Shown here piece after piece: positions 8,391 to 16,926 of a stretch of 64,000 nucleotides of DNA. The translations under genes and the position numbers were made by a program. Positions within the stretch are counted from its first letter, which is position 1, and each line of letters begins with the position of its first letter. The DNA comes from Flavobacterium chungbukense (lineage in GTDB: Bacteria > Bacteroidota > Bacteroidia > Flavobacteriales > Flavobacteriaceae): the NCBI RefSeq assembly GCF_020805785.1, contig NZ_JAJGZV010000001.1:1054001-1118000 (forward strand), in the 5' to 3' direction. A model generated the notes under the pieces. The model was not told the DNA's origin and ran no database searches. It saw only the letters and a program-made list of their open reading frames with translations.

Positions 8391-8460
8391 GTTCTAAGTG
8401 GCTAAGATGCTAAGATTCAAGTGAGAAACATAGCATCTTAGTGATTTAGTGCTTAGGAAC
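8391..8460. repeat. Inverted repeat of 'CTAAGATGCTA' words upstream of the GH28 gene
   Basis: GTTCTAAGTGGCTAAGATGC (from 8391) pairs with the region ending TTAGTGCTTAGGAAC (8460). It lies within the 5' leader of the leftward GH28 transcript, so it could fold in that mRNA. Confidence 0.6.
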
Positions 8461-8551
8461 TTTTTTTTTGATTTACTGGTAATTCAATTTTTTATGCTGT
8501 AAATTTTTATTCAATGAATAAAATTATGCATTTTTAATTTGAAATATTTAA

Positions 8552-8565
8552 TGTAATCGATTACA
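8552..8565. promoter_or_regulatory. LacI-type palindromic operator at the GH28 promoter
   Basis: TGTAATCGATTACA is a perfect 14-bp palindrome and fits the CG-centred LacI-family operator form. On the minus strand it follows the -7 box TAGATTTG (8573-8566) with no gap, so a bound repressor would cover the expected start site of the GH28 transcript. A near-identical site lies at 39489-39502 upstream of susC. Confidence 0.6.
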
Positions 8566-8595
8566 CAAATCTATTAAAAATATATTATGAAATAA
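8566..8595 (-). promoter_or_regulatory. Candidate promoter of the leftward GH28 gene
   Basis: Minus-strand TAGATTTG (8573-8566) matches TAnnTTTG exactly; after a 19-base spacer the -33 position reads TTA, one mismatch from TTG. The leader to the ATG at 8353 would be about 205 bases and contains the repeat at 8391-8460. Confidence 0.5.
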
Positions 8596-8708
8596 CAGTT
8601 TTTGACGGTTTATCACAGATTTTTTATGAATTTAACTTTTTTTGATTGGGAAATCAGAAGATAATTAAAAGCTGAATTTTCAAAGTGAATGTCTTGAAGT
8701 CAATATTA

Positions 8709-8752
8709 CAGGAGGGTACAGGATGCTTGTGATTTTATATTCTTTTAAATTG
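8709..8752 (+). promoter_or_regulatory. Direct-repeat activator site plus -7 box, beta-helix/mutarotase operon
   Basis: CAGGA at 8709 and again at 8719, exactly 10 bp apart (segment ACAGGAGGGTACAGGATGC). The second CAGG ends at 8722 and 23 bases later is TAAATTG (8746-8752), a near-consensus -7 box. The identical geometry occurs at 16863 and 39884. No -33 TTG is present at the normal spacing, which suits an activator-dependent promoter. The other bases of 8574-8862 hold no gene. Confidence 0.6.
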
Positions 8753-8862
8753 TCCCTGTTATTTGGTAAAAGTGTTAAAAATACAATTATTTGTAAAAAT
8801 TATAGCGCTTTAAATAAATGCCTCGTAATTTTAGCTCAATAAAAAAATCAATACTATAAATA

Positions 8863-11379
8863 ATGCGTTTAATTCCTTTCAACAAATTACTAATTGTTTT
8901 TTTAATGGTATTCACAGTTTCTGTAAGTGGAGCTGAAATCTGGGTTGCACCATCAGGAAAAGATTCGAATCTCGGAACAAAATCAAGTCCGCTGGCAACA
9001 GTTCATATGGCCATGCGAAAAGCGAGAGAACTTCGTCGTTTAAAAGATCCATCGATAAAAGACGGAATTCGAATCATTGTAATGAACGGAACGTATTATT
9101 TAAAAGAACCATTATTTGTGCGCCCAGAAGATTCAGGAACAGCAGAAAGTCCGACAACAATTGAAGCCGATGTAAAAGCAAAACCAATTATAAATGGTGG
9201 AATCGAAATTAAAAACTGGACAAAATCAACAACGGTTATCAACGGACTGAAAAAAGGCTCTGTTTGGGTGGCAAATGCTCCTAAAAAAGCAGGAAATTTG
9301 ATTGATTACAGACAATTATGGGTAAACGGTAAAAAAGCCGTAAGAGCCAAAAATACTGCCGGAACTACAATGGAACGTATTTTATCTTGGAATCACGAAG
9401 AACAAACTTGTTGGATTCCGTTTAAAGATAAATCAGTGAAGTACGAACCAGGAATGGAAATGTTTATCGTACAATGGTGGTCAAACGCTAATCTTCGAAT
9501 CAAAAATATCGAAGTTCAAAAAGACAGTGCCAAACTTTCGTTTGAAGAACCAGAAAGCCGTATTCAAAGCGAACATCCTTGGCCAGCACCGTGGATTTCT
9601 AAAAACAATGGGAATTCAGCTTATTTCTTAAACAATGCTTTTTCACTTTTAAATGAACCTGGAGAATGGTATTTGGACAAGAAAAATGCTAAGATATATT
9701 ATATTCCGAGAGCTGGAGAAGAGATTAATTCGGCAGTTGTAACCGCTCCTGTTTTAGAAAATCTAGTTGAAGTAAAAGGAACAATCGATTCTCCTGTAAG
9801 TCATTTTAGATTTAAAGGAATTTCATTTCAGTACAGCAATTGGCTTCGCCCTTCACAGCAAGGTCATGTGCCGTTGCAGTCTGGATTGTATTTGTTAGAT
9901 GCTTATAAATTGAAACAGCCAGGAACGCCAAATCAGGCCAATTTAGAAAATCAGGCTTGGGTTGGAAGACCTCGTGCAGCGGTTGAAGTAAATTATGCCA
10001 ATAATATTCAGTTTGAATCCTGCCGTTTTGAGCATTTGGCTTCGACTGGTTTGGATTTAAATAAAGGAACGAATCACAATACTGTAAAAGGAAATTTATT
10101 TAAAGATATTGGTGGAAGTGCCATCAATGTTGGGATTTTCTCCGAAGAAGCTTTTGAAGCGCATTTGCCTTTAATTATAAAAGATGAAAGAGAAATGTGT
10201 TCGGATGAAGTGATTTCTGATAATTTAATCACCAATGTAACCAATGAAGATTGGGGAACTTTAGGAATCAGTGCAGGTTTTGTTCGAAATATTACGATTG
10301 AACACAACGAAATTTCGGATGTATCGTATTCTGGAATGGCGATGGGATGGGGTTGGACACACACGCCAAACGTGATGCAGAACAATAAAATTTTGGCAAA
10401 TAAAATCCATCATTATGCGAAACATTTACACGATGTTGCTGGAATTTACACGCTTTCGGCTCAGCCAGGAAGCCGAATCGAGGAAAATTATATTGACAAG
10501 GTTTACAATAGTCCGTATGCGCATGATCCGTTTCTATGGCTGTATTTATATACCGATGAAGGAAGTGAAGGTTTTACGATAAAAAACAATTGGATTGCAG
10601 AAAAGAAAATCCTTAAAAACCATAACGGTCCAAAAGGGAATATTTGGGAACACAATGATCCGTATGTAAGTTCTAAAATTAAAGAAAATGCAGGAATCAG
10701 AGCGCCTTACAAAGATTTAGAAAAAGAAGTTGTAATCGATGAAAAATGGGGATTGCAGGAAATGCCAAAACCGTATGCAATCGAATTGATAGGTTCTGAT
10801 TTTGATATCGAAAAAATCAAATCGACTTTGGTTGGTTTTAGAATTGTAGGTCAGGAGTTGTATCAATGGAAAAATCATTTGGTGATTTACGGAAAAATGA
10901 ATCAGCCAGAAAGAACAAAACGCAAATTGGCAGGGGCTTTTCCTTCTTTAGAAATTAAAATCTATGAAGATTTGGTTTACGATTTCCAAAACTTCGAAAG
11001 ATGTAAAGATTCCAAACCAGCATCAGATTGGGAAAATATTGTTTTAACAGCCAATCTTCCTGCCGATGAAAAGTTGCAAAAAGAATATGTAGAGTATCAT
11101 AAAACGCAATTCGAAAAATGGCCAGAAGTAGCCAAAGGTTTCTGTAACGCCGATTTTCAGCAATTACAAGTCTTCAAAAAAGACAGACAATTAATCTTGG
11201 TAATCAGTATTCCGAAAGGAGAAAATCTGGATAAACTAAATCCAAAAACAACACAAAACAATCCTCGTGTAGACGATTGGAACGCCTTAATGAAAAAATA
11301 TCAATCGGGAATTGAAGGCGCAAAACCAGACGAAACTTGGATTTTCTTGAATAAAGTGAGTGTAGAGGAGAAAAAATAG
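8863..11379 (+). CDS. Secreted beta-helix glycosidase (GH141-like) fused to an L-rhamnose/L-fucose mutarotase-like domain
   Basis: An 838-residue exported protein (signal peptide through about Ala24). IWVAPSGKDSNLGTKSSPLA opens a right-handed parallel beta-helix that runs to about residue 630 and resembles GH141, the family of an RG-II fucosidase; this assignment is from memory. From about residue 640 the character changes. Residues 735-838 match RhaM/DUF718: YVEYH with His746 where RhaM has its catalytic His, then FEKWPEVAKGF, DWNALMKKYQ and ETWIFL. Residues 640-735 may be a second ferredoxin-like domain. A glycosidase joined to a mutarotase that would act on the released sugar is unusual, and RhaM is normally cytoplasmic. 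First gene of an operon with the oxidoreductase and symporter. Confidence 0.72.
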   Translation: MRLIPFNKLLIVFLMVFTVSVSGAEIWVAPSGKDSNLGTKSSPLATVHMAMRKARELRRLKDPSIKDGIRIIVMNGTYYLKEPLFVRPEDSGTAESPTTIEADVKAKPIINGGIEIKNWTKSTTVINGLKKGSVWVANAPKKAGNLIDYRQLWVNGKKAVRAKNTAGTTMERILSWNHEEQTCWIPFKDKSVKYEPGMEMFIVQWWSNANLRIKNIEVQKDSAKLSFEEPESRIQSEHPWPAPWISKNNGNSAYFLNNAFSLLNEPGEWYLDKKNAKIYYIPRAGEEINSAVVTAPVLENLVEVKGTIDSPVSHFRFKGISFQYSNWLRPSQQGHVPLQSGLYLLDAYKLKQPGTPNQANLENQAWVGRPRAAVEVNYANNIQFESCRFEHLASTGLDLNKGTNHNTVKGNLFKDIGGSAINVGIFSEEAFEAHLPLIIKDEREMCSDEVISDNLITNVTNEDWGTLGISAGFVRNITIEHNEISDVSYSGMAMGWGWTHTPNVMQNNKILANKIHHYAKHLHDVAGIYTLSAQPGSRIEENYIDKVYNSPYAHDPFLWLYLYTDEGSEGFTIKNNWIAEKKILKNHNGPKGNIWEHNDPYVSSKIKENAGIRAPYKDLEKEVVIDEKWGLQEMPKPYAIELIGSDFDIEKIKSTLVGFRIVGQELYQWKNHLVIYGKMNQPERTKRKLAGAFPSLEIKIYEDLVYDFQNFERCKDSKPASDWENIVLTANLPADEKLQKEYVEYHKTQFEKWPEVAKGFCNADFQQLQVFKKDRQLILVISIPKGENLDKLNPKTTQNNPRVDDWNALMKKYQSGIEGAKPDETWIFLNKVSVEEKK

Positions 11380-11510
11380 AAGAAAGAGTCAAGAAGAAAG
11401 AAAATTTGCTCGATCTGCCTAATCTGCGTGAAAAAACAAAAACTAATCTCAAAGAAGATTTCGGAGATAATCTAAAATCTAAAATCAACAATCTAAAATA
11501 ACCACACCTC

Positions 11511-12575
11511 ATGTTAAAAATAGCCATTCTGGGACTTGGAGAAGGACGAAGCACAATGTCTGCAGCTATAGAAAGTTCAAAACTAGAACTCGTTAAAATA
11601 TGCGACCGAAACGAAGAATTGTGCAAACAGCGCGCAAAAGAATTCGATTTTTATTCGTACACTACCAATTACGAAGATTTATTAAATGATTCATCAATTG
11701 ATATTATCGCAATTTATACGCCAGATCATCTGCACGCACAACATGTAAAACAAGCTTTATTAAGTGGAAAACATGTCGTTTGTACCAAACCGTTTATCGA
11801 TGATCTTTCTGATGCAAAAGAACTCTTAGAATTAAGCAAATCAACAGGAAAGAAAGTTTTTATCGGGCAAAGTTCACGTTTCTTTGAACCAGCTAAAAGA
11901 CAAAGAGCCGATTATGAAGCAGGCTTAATTGGAGATTTAATCACAATTGAAGCCCAATATCATGCCGATCACAGATGGTTTTTAAAGAAAGAATGGTCGC
12001 TTTTGCAATCGTTTAAATGGCTGTACGGAGGTTTGAGTCATCCTGTAGATTTCATCAGATGGTATTTGCCGAATATTCAGGAAGTGATGGGTTACGGAAT
12101 GATCAGCAGTAACGGACAAAATGCAGGATTGAAAAATGAAGATACGATGCATTTTATCTTCAAAGCAACTGATGGAAGAATTGCACGTGTAAGCGGTGTC
12201 TATACTTCGCCGACTCAACCCGCACAACGTGACAGCGGAATGAGCACGATTTTAAGAGCAACAGAAGGAGCAAGTCAGGCGGATTATCACGAATTACGTT
12301 ATGCAGTTACAGATAGAACTGGCGAAGAAAAAGTAATTACTTGGGGCGATAGTACAATAAAATATTATTTCCGTTTTGAAGGACAAAGTCATCACGGCGG
12401 GGAATATCAGAATTATTTAGAATATTTTACAGATAGTATCGAGCAAGGTTTTGAAGCTTATCCAAACATGGAAGAAGGAATTGGAACTGTAGCTTTATTA
12501 CAAGCAATGGATAAATCTTTGCAAACAGGAATGCCGGTTAAAATTGCCGATATTCTTAACGAATACGGGCTATGA
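11511..12575 (+). CDS. Gfo/Idh/MocA family oxidoreductase
   Basis: A 354-residue NAD(P)-dependent protein. The Rossmann start IAILGLGEGRSTMS is slightly divergent from GxGxxG; KHVVCTKPFIDD is the family's EKP segment with Thr in place of Glu, and the C-terminal domain contains GGLSHPVDFIRW, where His is the likely catalytic base. No signal peptide. Family members oxidise or epimerise sugars and inositols. Its stop overlaps the start of the sodium symporter by 4 bp, so it probably acts on the sugar that symporter imports. The 131-base gap upstream is filled by short fragments of the ATCTGCG word family. Confidence 0.85.
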   Translation: MLKIAILGLGEGRSTMSAAIESSKLELVKICDRNEELCKQRAKEFDFYSYTTNYEDLLNDSSIDIIAIYTPDHLHAQHVKQALLSGKHVVCTKPFIDDLSDAKELLELSKSTGKKVFIGQSSRFFEPAKRQRADYEAGLIGDLITIEAQYHADHRWFLKKEWSLLQSFKWLYGGLSHPVDFIRWYLPNIQEVMGYGMISSNGQNAGLKNEDTMHFIFKATDGRIARVSGVYTSPTQPAQRDSGMSTILRATEGASQADYHELRYAVTDRTGEEKVITWGDSTIKYYFRFEGQSHHGGEYQNYLEYFTDSIEQGFEAYPNMEEGIGTVALLQAMDKSLQTGMPVKIADILNEYGL

Positions 12576-14152
12576 ACAGTATCTACGATAAATTAACCAC
12601 CCTCGATTTTGTAATCGTTGCGGGTTATTTAGTGGCTTTATTAGTCATTGGATATGTGGTAAGTATGAAGCAGAGAAAGAAAAACGAAACGCTTTTTCTG
12701 GCCGGAAATTCATTAAACTGGTATAGCATCGGGTTTAATATGTGGGGGACAAATGTTGGACCTTCGTCATTATTAGCTTTTGCAAGTATTGGTTACGCTA
12801 CGGGAATTGTAGCCGGAAATTTCGAATGGTACGCTTTTGTATTTTTACTGCTTTTGGCGATGGTTTTTGCACCAAGATATATTGCCAGTAAAGTAAGCAC
12901 CATGCCCGAATATATGGGAAAACGCTACGGTGATAGTACGCAGAATATTTTAGCGTGGTACGCTTTAGTAAAAATATTAGTAAGCTGGCTTTCTTTGGGA
13001 TTATTCAGTGGAGGCGTTTTAGTGCGTCAGATTCTGGGAATTCCGATGTGGCAGAGTGTTACGGTTTTAGTGATTTTCTCTGGAATATTTACGTTTGCAG
13101 GAGGATTAAAAGCAATTGCTAAAGTGAATGTTTTTCAGATGATTCTGCTGATTGTAGTTTCATTGACTTTGTCTTATTTAGGTTTACAAAAATTGGGCGG
13201 AATTGACGTTTTAATTGCCAAAACTCCTTCTAATTTTTGGAATTTAGTTCGTCCTTCAGATGATGCACATTATCCGTGGCCTGCTATTTTATTGGGATAT
13301 CCTGTTGCTGCCGTTGCTTTTTTCTGTACCGATCAATCGATGGTGCAGAGTGTTTTGGGGGCTAAAAATCTGGAACAAGGACAATTGGGCGTTAACTTTA
13401 TTGGTTGGTTAAAAGTTATGGCTTTGCCGTTGTTTATTCTTCCTGGAATTTTATGTTATGCCTTATATCCCGAATTAGGAAGCAATTCTGATTTGGCCTA
13501 TATGACAATGGTTACGAATCTTTTCCCAAGCGGAATGAACGGTTTAGTAATCTGTGTAATGATTGCGGTTTTGGTGGGAACAATAGGTTCTTCTCTTAAC
13601 GCTTTGAGTACCGTTTTTACGAATGATATTTATGTAAAGAAAATCAACCCGAAGGCGACAATTCAGGATCAAATTAAAATTGGCCGTTTAACAATTGCTG
13701 TGGGATGTGTATTTGCAATTCTAATTGCTGTTGCGATTGATAATATTAAGGGACAGAATCTATTCAATATTTTTCAAGCGGTTTTAGGTTTCTTGGCGCC
13801 TTCGTTATCTGTTGTTTTCCTTTTGAGTGTTTTCTGGAAGCGCACTACGAAAAAAGCCGTAAATGCAACACTTTCTTGGGGTTCTGCCTTTAGTTTGTTT
13901 GTAGGAGTTCTGTATTTATGGATTTTCCCTGCCGATAAGTATCCAGTTTGGCCTCACTTTTTATTGATTTCGTTTTACATTTTTGCTACGCTTTTAATAT
14001 CTGCTGTGATTATTTCTTTAACCGATAAAAATCCTGAAGTTAATGTTTCAGATGAAACGGATATTCCTAAAACTAGTAAAAAGGTGAAGCTTTTGTTTGG
14101 TTTGTTGGGATTGACGATTTTGGCTTTGTATTTGGTTTTTAATGGGAATTAA
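12572..14152 (+). CDS. SSS-family sodium:solute (sugar) symporter
   Basis: A 526-residue inner-membrane protein with about 14 hydrophobic segments. LTTLDFVIVAGYLVALLVIG is the first; SLNWYSIGFNMWGTNVGPSS carries the conserved early sodium-site region, and GTIGSSLNALSTVFTNDIY is the hallmark SSS signature of helix 8. It belongs to the SGLT-like group found in Bacteroidota sugar loci. The ATGA overlap with the oxidoreductase and the mutarotase-fused enzyme upstream suggest uptake of a monosaccharide such as fucose or rhamnose across the inner membrane (inference). Confidence 0.9.
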   Translation: MNSIYDKLTTLDFVIVAGYLVALLVIGYVVSMKQRKKNETLFLAGNSLNWYSIGFNMWGTNVGPSSLLAFASIGYATGIVAGNFEWYAFVFLLLLAMVFAPRYIASKVSTMPEYMGKRYGDSTQNILAWYALVKILVSWLSLGLFSGGVLVRQILGIPMWQSVTVLVIFSGIFTFAGGLKAIAKVNVFQMILLIVVSLTLSYLGLQKLGGIDVLIAKTPSNFWNLVRPSDDAHYPWPAILLGYPVAAVAFFCTDQSMVQSVLGAKNLEQGQLGVNFIGWLKVMALPLFILPGILCYALYPELGSNSDLAYMTMVTNLFPSGMNGLVICVMIAVLVGTIGSSLNALSTVFTNDIYVKKINPKATIQDQIKIGRLTIAVGCVFAILIAVAIDNIKGQNLFNIFQAVLGFLAPSLSVVFLLSVFWKRTTKKAVNATLSWGSAFSLFVGVLYLWIFPADKYPVWPHFLLISFYIFATLLISAVIISLTDKNPEVNVSDETDIPKTSKKVKLLFGLLGLTILALYLVFNGN

Positions 14153-14304
14153 TAAATTAAAAGAATTTCAAACATAACACGTGGCTTCATCCACTGGGAC
14201 GCTATGTATAACATTACGTTTACCAAAATACGTTTTCCGTTGTTGAAACCATGGGCTATGTTCTGAAAAAGATTATAAATAAAGCAAAGCTATTTTATAA
14301 GTTG

Positions 14305-14324
14305 CCTCCAGTTTTAACTGGAGG
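14305..14324. terminator. Perfect hairpin between convergent symporter and MFS genes
   Basis: CCTCCAGTTTTAACTGGAGG is a 9-bp stem with a 2-base loop. A second small hairpin, CCCGAT-gact-ATCGGG, lies at 14428-14443. The 307-base gap 14153-14459 otherwise holds only repeat-like words (for example GCGCCTTAGC) and no gene. Confidence 0.55.
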
Positions 14325-14459
14325 TATATTTAAAAAGAATAGGAAAAGGCTTTATATTTTTTCTCATCCCGATTTATGGGGATTCAATTAAAACTTAATT
14401 TTTAAAATAAAACTTTGCGCCTTAGCTCCCGATGACTATCGGGATTACGAGATTAAAAA

Positions 14460-15668
14460 TTAACTCTTTTTTCTCCCTTCGATATTAGGCAAAAATCCAG
14501 TAATAACCCCAATTAAAGGTAAAAAAGCACAAATTTTGAATACATATTCTATACTTGTAGCGTCGGCAATTTTTCCTAGAACAGCAGAACCAAGCCCGCC
14601 CATTCCAAAAGCAAATCCGAAGAAAAGACCTGCTACTAAACCAACCTTTCCAGGCATTAATTCGGTTGCATAAACTAAAATTGCAGAAAAAGCCGAAGAA
14701 ATAATCAATCCGATAATTACAGATAAAGTTCCAACCCAAAATAAAGAAACATAAGGCAACAATAAGGTAAATGGAGCAACGCCTAAAATAGATATCCAGA
14801 TTACATATTTTCTTCCAAAATAATCGCCAATTGGACCTCCGATTAAGGTTCCAGCCGCAACAGCACCAGAGAACAAGAATAAATAAATTTGTGATTGTTG
14901 AACTGAAATATGGAATTTATCAATTAAAAAGAAAGTATAATAACTCGTAATACTGCTCATATAAAAGAATTTAGAAAAAATCAGAATCAATAAAACAACT
15001 AAAGAAACGATTACTCTGTTTTTAGATAAATGATGCGTTTCAATTTTATACGCCGATTTATTAGCGTTTCTTTCAGACATATGAGCGGTGTACCAAATTG
15101 CAATTTTATACAAAGCGAAAATTCCAACTAATGCAATAATGCAAAACCAAGCTACATAACTTTGTCCATGCGGAATGATAATAAACGCTGCTAATAATGG
15201 TCCGATAGCACTTCCAGCATTTCCTCCCAATTGAAAAATAGACTGTGCCAAACCTTTTTTTCCGCCCGAAGCTAAATGTGCTACACGTGAAGATTCTGGA
15301 TGGAAAATGGAAGAACCAATTCCTATTAAACTTACCGACATTAATAGGAAAGCAAAGCTAGACGCGATAGATACAAGAAATAATCCAACCATTGTAAAAC
15401 ACATTCCGATAATTAACGAATACGGTTTAGAGTTTTTATCTGTATACATTCCTACAAATGGCTGCAGAATTGAAGCGACGATTTGATAAGTAAAAGTTAT
15501 GATTCCGATTTGTGTAAAGCTTAATCCGAAGTTATCTTTTATAAGTGGGTAAATTGAAGGAACAATCGCCTGTAAAAGATCATTAATTAAATGAGAAAAA
15601 CTAATAATAAATAAGATCGAATAAGTGGTTTTCTTTACTATTTCAGGATTTGCTTTAATAGTGTCCAT
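14460..15668 (-). CDS. fsr: MFS transporter, fosmidomycin-resistance (Fsr) type
   Basis: A 402-residue membrane protein with about 12 transmembrane segments. LINDLLQAIVPSIYPLIKDN in helix 1 and GIGSSIFHPESSRVAHLASG in the fourth helix region are characteristic of the Fsr group, as is GKKGLAQSIFQLGGNAGSA. Such pumps export fosmidomycin or sugar-like compounds. It is divergent from an AraC regulator 100 or so bases away, a pairing that suggests the regulator controls it. It does not look like part of pectin breakdown. Confidence 0.85.
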   Translation of the reverse strand: MDTIKANPEIVKKTTYSILFIISFSHLINDLLQAIVPSIYPLIKDNFGLSFTQIGIITFTYQIVASILQPFVGMYTDKNSKPYSLIIGMCFTMVGLFLVSIASSFAFLLMSVSLIGIGSSIFHPESSRVAHLASGGKKGLAQSIFQLGGNAGSAIGPLLAAFIIIPHGQSYVAWFCIIALVGIFALYKIAIWYTAHMSERNANKSAYKIETHHLSKNRVIVSLVVLLILIFSKFFYMSSITSYYTFFLIDKFHISVQQSQIYLFLFSGAVAAGTLIGGPIGDYFGRKYVIWISILGVAPFTLLLPYVSLFWVGTLSVIIGLIISSAFSAILVYATELMPGKVGLVAGLFFGFAFGMGGLGSAVLGKIADATSIEYVFKICAFLPLIGVITGFLPNIEGRKKS

Positions 15669-15796
15669 GATATATTTTTTGATTTTTAAATTAGGTTAAA
15701 AAACAACAGCTGTATTATTTTTTGCAAAGATTAAAAGAATACCAATGTCAGAATTGCTATATTTGGACAATGAATAGTCAATATCGGACATATAGA

Positions 15797-16588
15797 ATGG
15801 CTACGGATTTTGGATACCAAGTAGATTCCTCAATCCCAGTTATTGGTTATACCGAAATGGTAACCAACGAAATGTGTATTTCGCACTCGCATCCAAGAGG
15901 TCAGCTAATCTATGCAACTCGTGGCGTTATGAATGTTGTGGTTGGTAATCACATTTGGGTCGTGAATCCGTTGCAGGGCTTGTGGCTTCCGGGCGGAGTA
16001 GAGCATCAGGTTACTTTTCAAAAAGACGTTAATTACTATAGTGTTTTTATCGATCCTTCTGCAATGGAAGGTTTACCAACAAGCAGTTTTTCATTTGATA
16101 TACCGATGTTTTTAAAACAGTTGGTTTTTAAAATCATTTCTTTTGGAGTTGAAGGAAATCTTACGCCATCGCAAAAAAGAATTAGTGACGTTTTTTTGGA
16201 TGAATTAGCTTTAATCGAGCCAAGTGCCACTTTCTTACCAACAACCAATCACGAAAGACTTCAAAAAGTTGTTGAGCTTTTAATGAATGACGTTTCAAGC
16301 AAAAACACAATAGAATATTACGCTGAGCTTTCTTTTATGAGTACCAGAACTTTATCCCGGTTATTTATTAAAGAATTGGGAATGAATTTCAGCGACTGGC
16401 GTACAAGATTAAAACTGTTAGAAGCAATAAAACGTTTAGGAGAAAAGCAATCCATTAAAGAAATTGCTTTTAATTTAGGTTATGAAACTACAAGCGCTTT
16501 CATTTATATGTTTAAAAAGCATTTGGGAAAAACGCCTTCTAATTATATTTTAGAAGATGAAAATGAATCTGAAAGGATGATTGCTTAG
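15797..16588 (+). CDS. AraC-family transcriptional regulator with cupin sensor
   Basis: About 263 residues from the ATG at 15797 (MATDFGYQ). In-frame alternatives are an ATG at 15770 and a TTG at 15722; TATATTTG at 15758-15765 fits a -7 box and, if used, excludes both. The N-terminal half is a cupin (HSHPRGQLIYATRG, WLPGGVEHQV); the C-terminal half holds two helix-turn-helix units, ending with IKEIAFNLGYETTSAFIYMF and KKHLGKTPSNY. It is divergent from the Fsr-type transporter and probably regulates it. Whether it also binds the 10-bp direct repeats elsewhere in the window is open. Confidence 0.85.
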   Translation: MATDFGYQVDSSIPVIGYTEMVTNEMCISHSHPRGQLIYATRGVMNVVVGNHIWVVNPLQGLWLPGGVEHQVTFQKDVNYYSVFIDPSAMEGLPTSSFSFDIPMFLKQLVFKIISFGVEGNLTPSQKRISDVFLDELALIEPSATFLPTTNHERLQKVVELLMNDVSSKNTIEYYAELSFMSTRTLSRLFIKELGMNFSDWRTRLKLLEAIKRLGEKQSIKEIAFNLGYETTSAFIYMFKKHLGKTPSNYILEDENESERMIA

Positions 16589-16619
16589 ATTATAATTTAC
16601 ACAAAAATAACCACAATCA

Positions 16620-16725
16620 TTGTCATTTCGACTGAAAGGAGAAATCACACTAGTAATTCTACAAAGATTGGCGACAACGTGGCGGAATCCCGCGTGTTAT
16701 TTCTCCTTTCAGTCGAAATGACAAA
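16620..16725. repeat. Inverted repeat, 'TTTGTCATTTCGA' family, copy 2
   Basis: Left arm TTGTCATTTCGACTGAAAGG from 16620 and right arm ending CCTTTCAGTCGAAATGACAA at 16725 are perfect complements over about 25 bases. It would form a strong hairpin after the AraC gene. The rest of the 338-base gap (16726-16926) holds the GH78 promoter. Confidence 0.85.
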
Positions 16726-16862
16726 AAATACTTAAATATTTAGAGTCCATCTCATCAGCGTCCCATAAAATTATAACATCATTTTTTTTAGTACTAAAAA
16801 AGTGATACCTGATAATTTTTACCTTAAAAAATTATCAAAAAGTATTATTTTTTATGAAATAG

Positions 16863-16907
16863 CAGGATAGTGCAGGTTGTGAAATGTAAAGATAACACTT
16901 ATCTTTA
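16863..16907 (+). promoter_or_regulatory. Direct-repeat activator site plus -7 box, GH78 promoter
   Basis: CAGG at 16863 and 16873, 10 bp apart (segment GCAGGATAGTGCAGG). The second ends at 16876; 23 bases later TATCTTTA (16900-16907) sits one base off the -7 consensus. The segment aligns closely with the susC site (ACAGGATACAGCAGG). The leader before the ATG at 16927 would be only about 13 bases. Confidence 0.65.
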
Positions 16908-16926
16908 GTCCCAAAATAAACTTACT

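Noticed and set aside
10074..10385. Antisense open frames of 60-140 codons inside CAZyme genes throughout the window
   Set aside because: They follow the codon pattern of the overlying genes, have no leader or family features, and are best explained as shadows.
15797..16588. AraC gene as the proven regulator of the direct-repeat promoters
   Set aside because: Its position, divergent from the Fsr-type exporter, better supports control of that gene; only binding data could connect it with the repeats.
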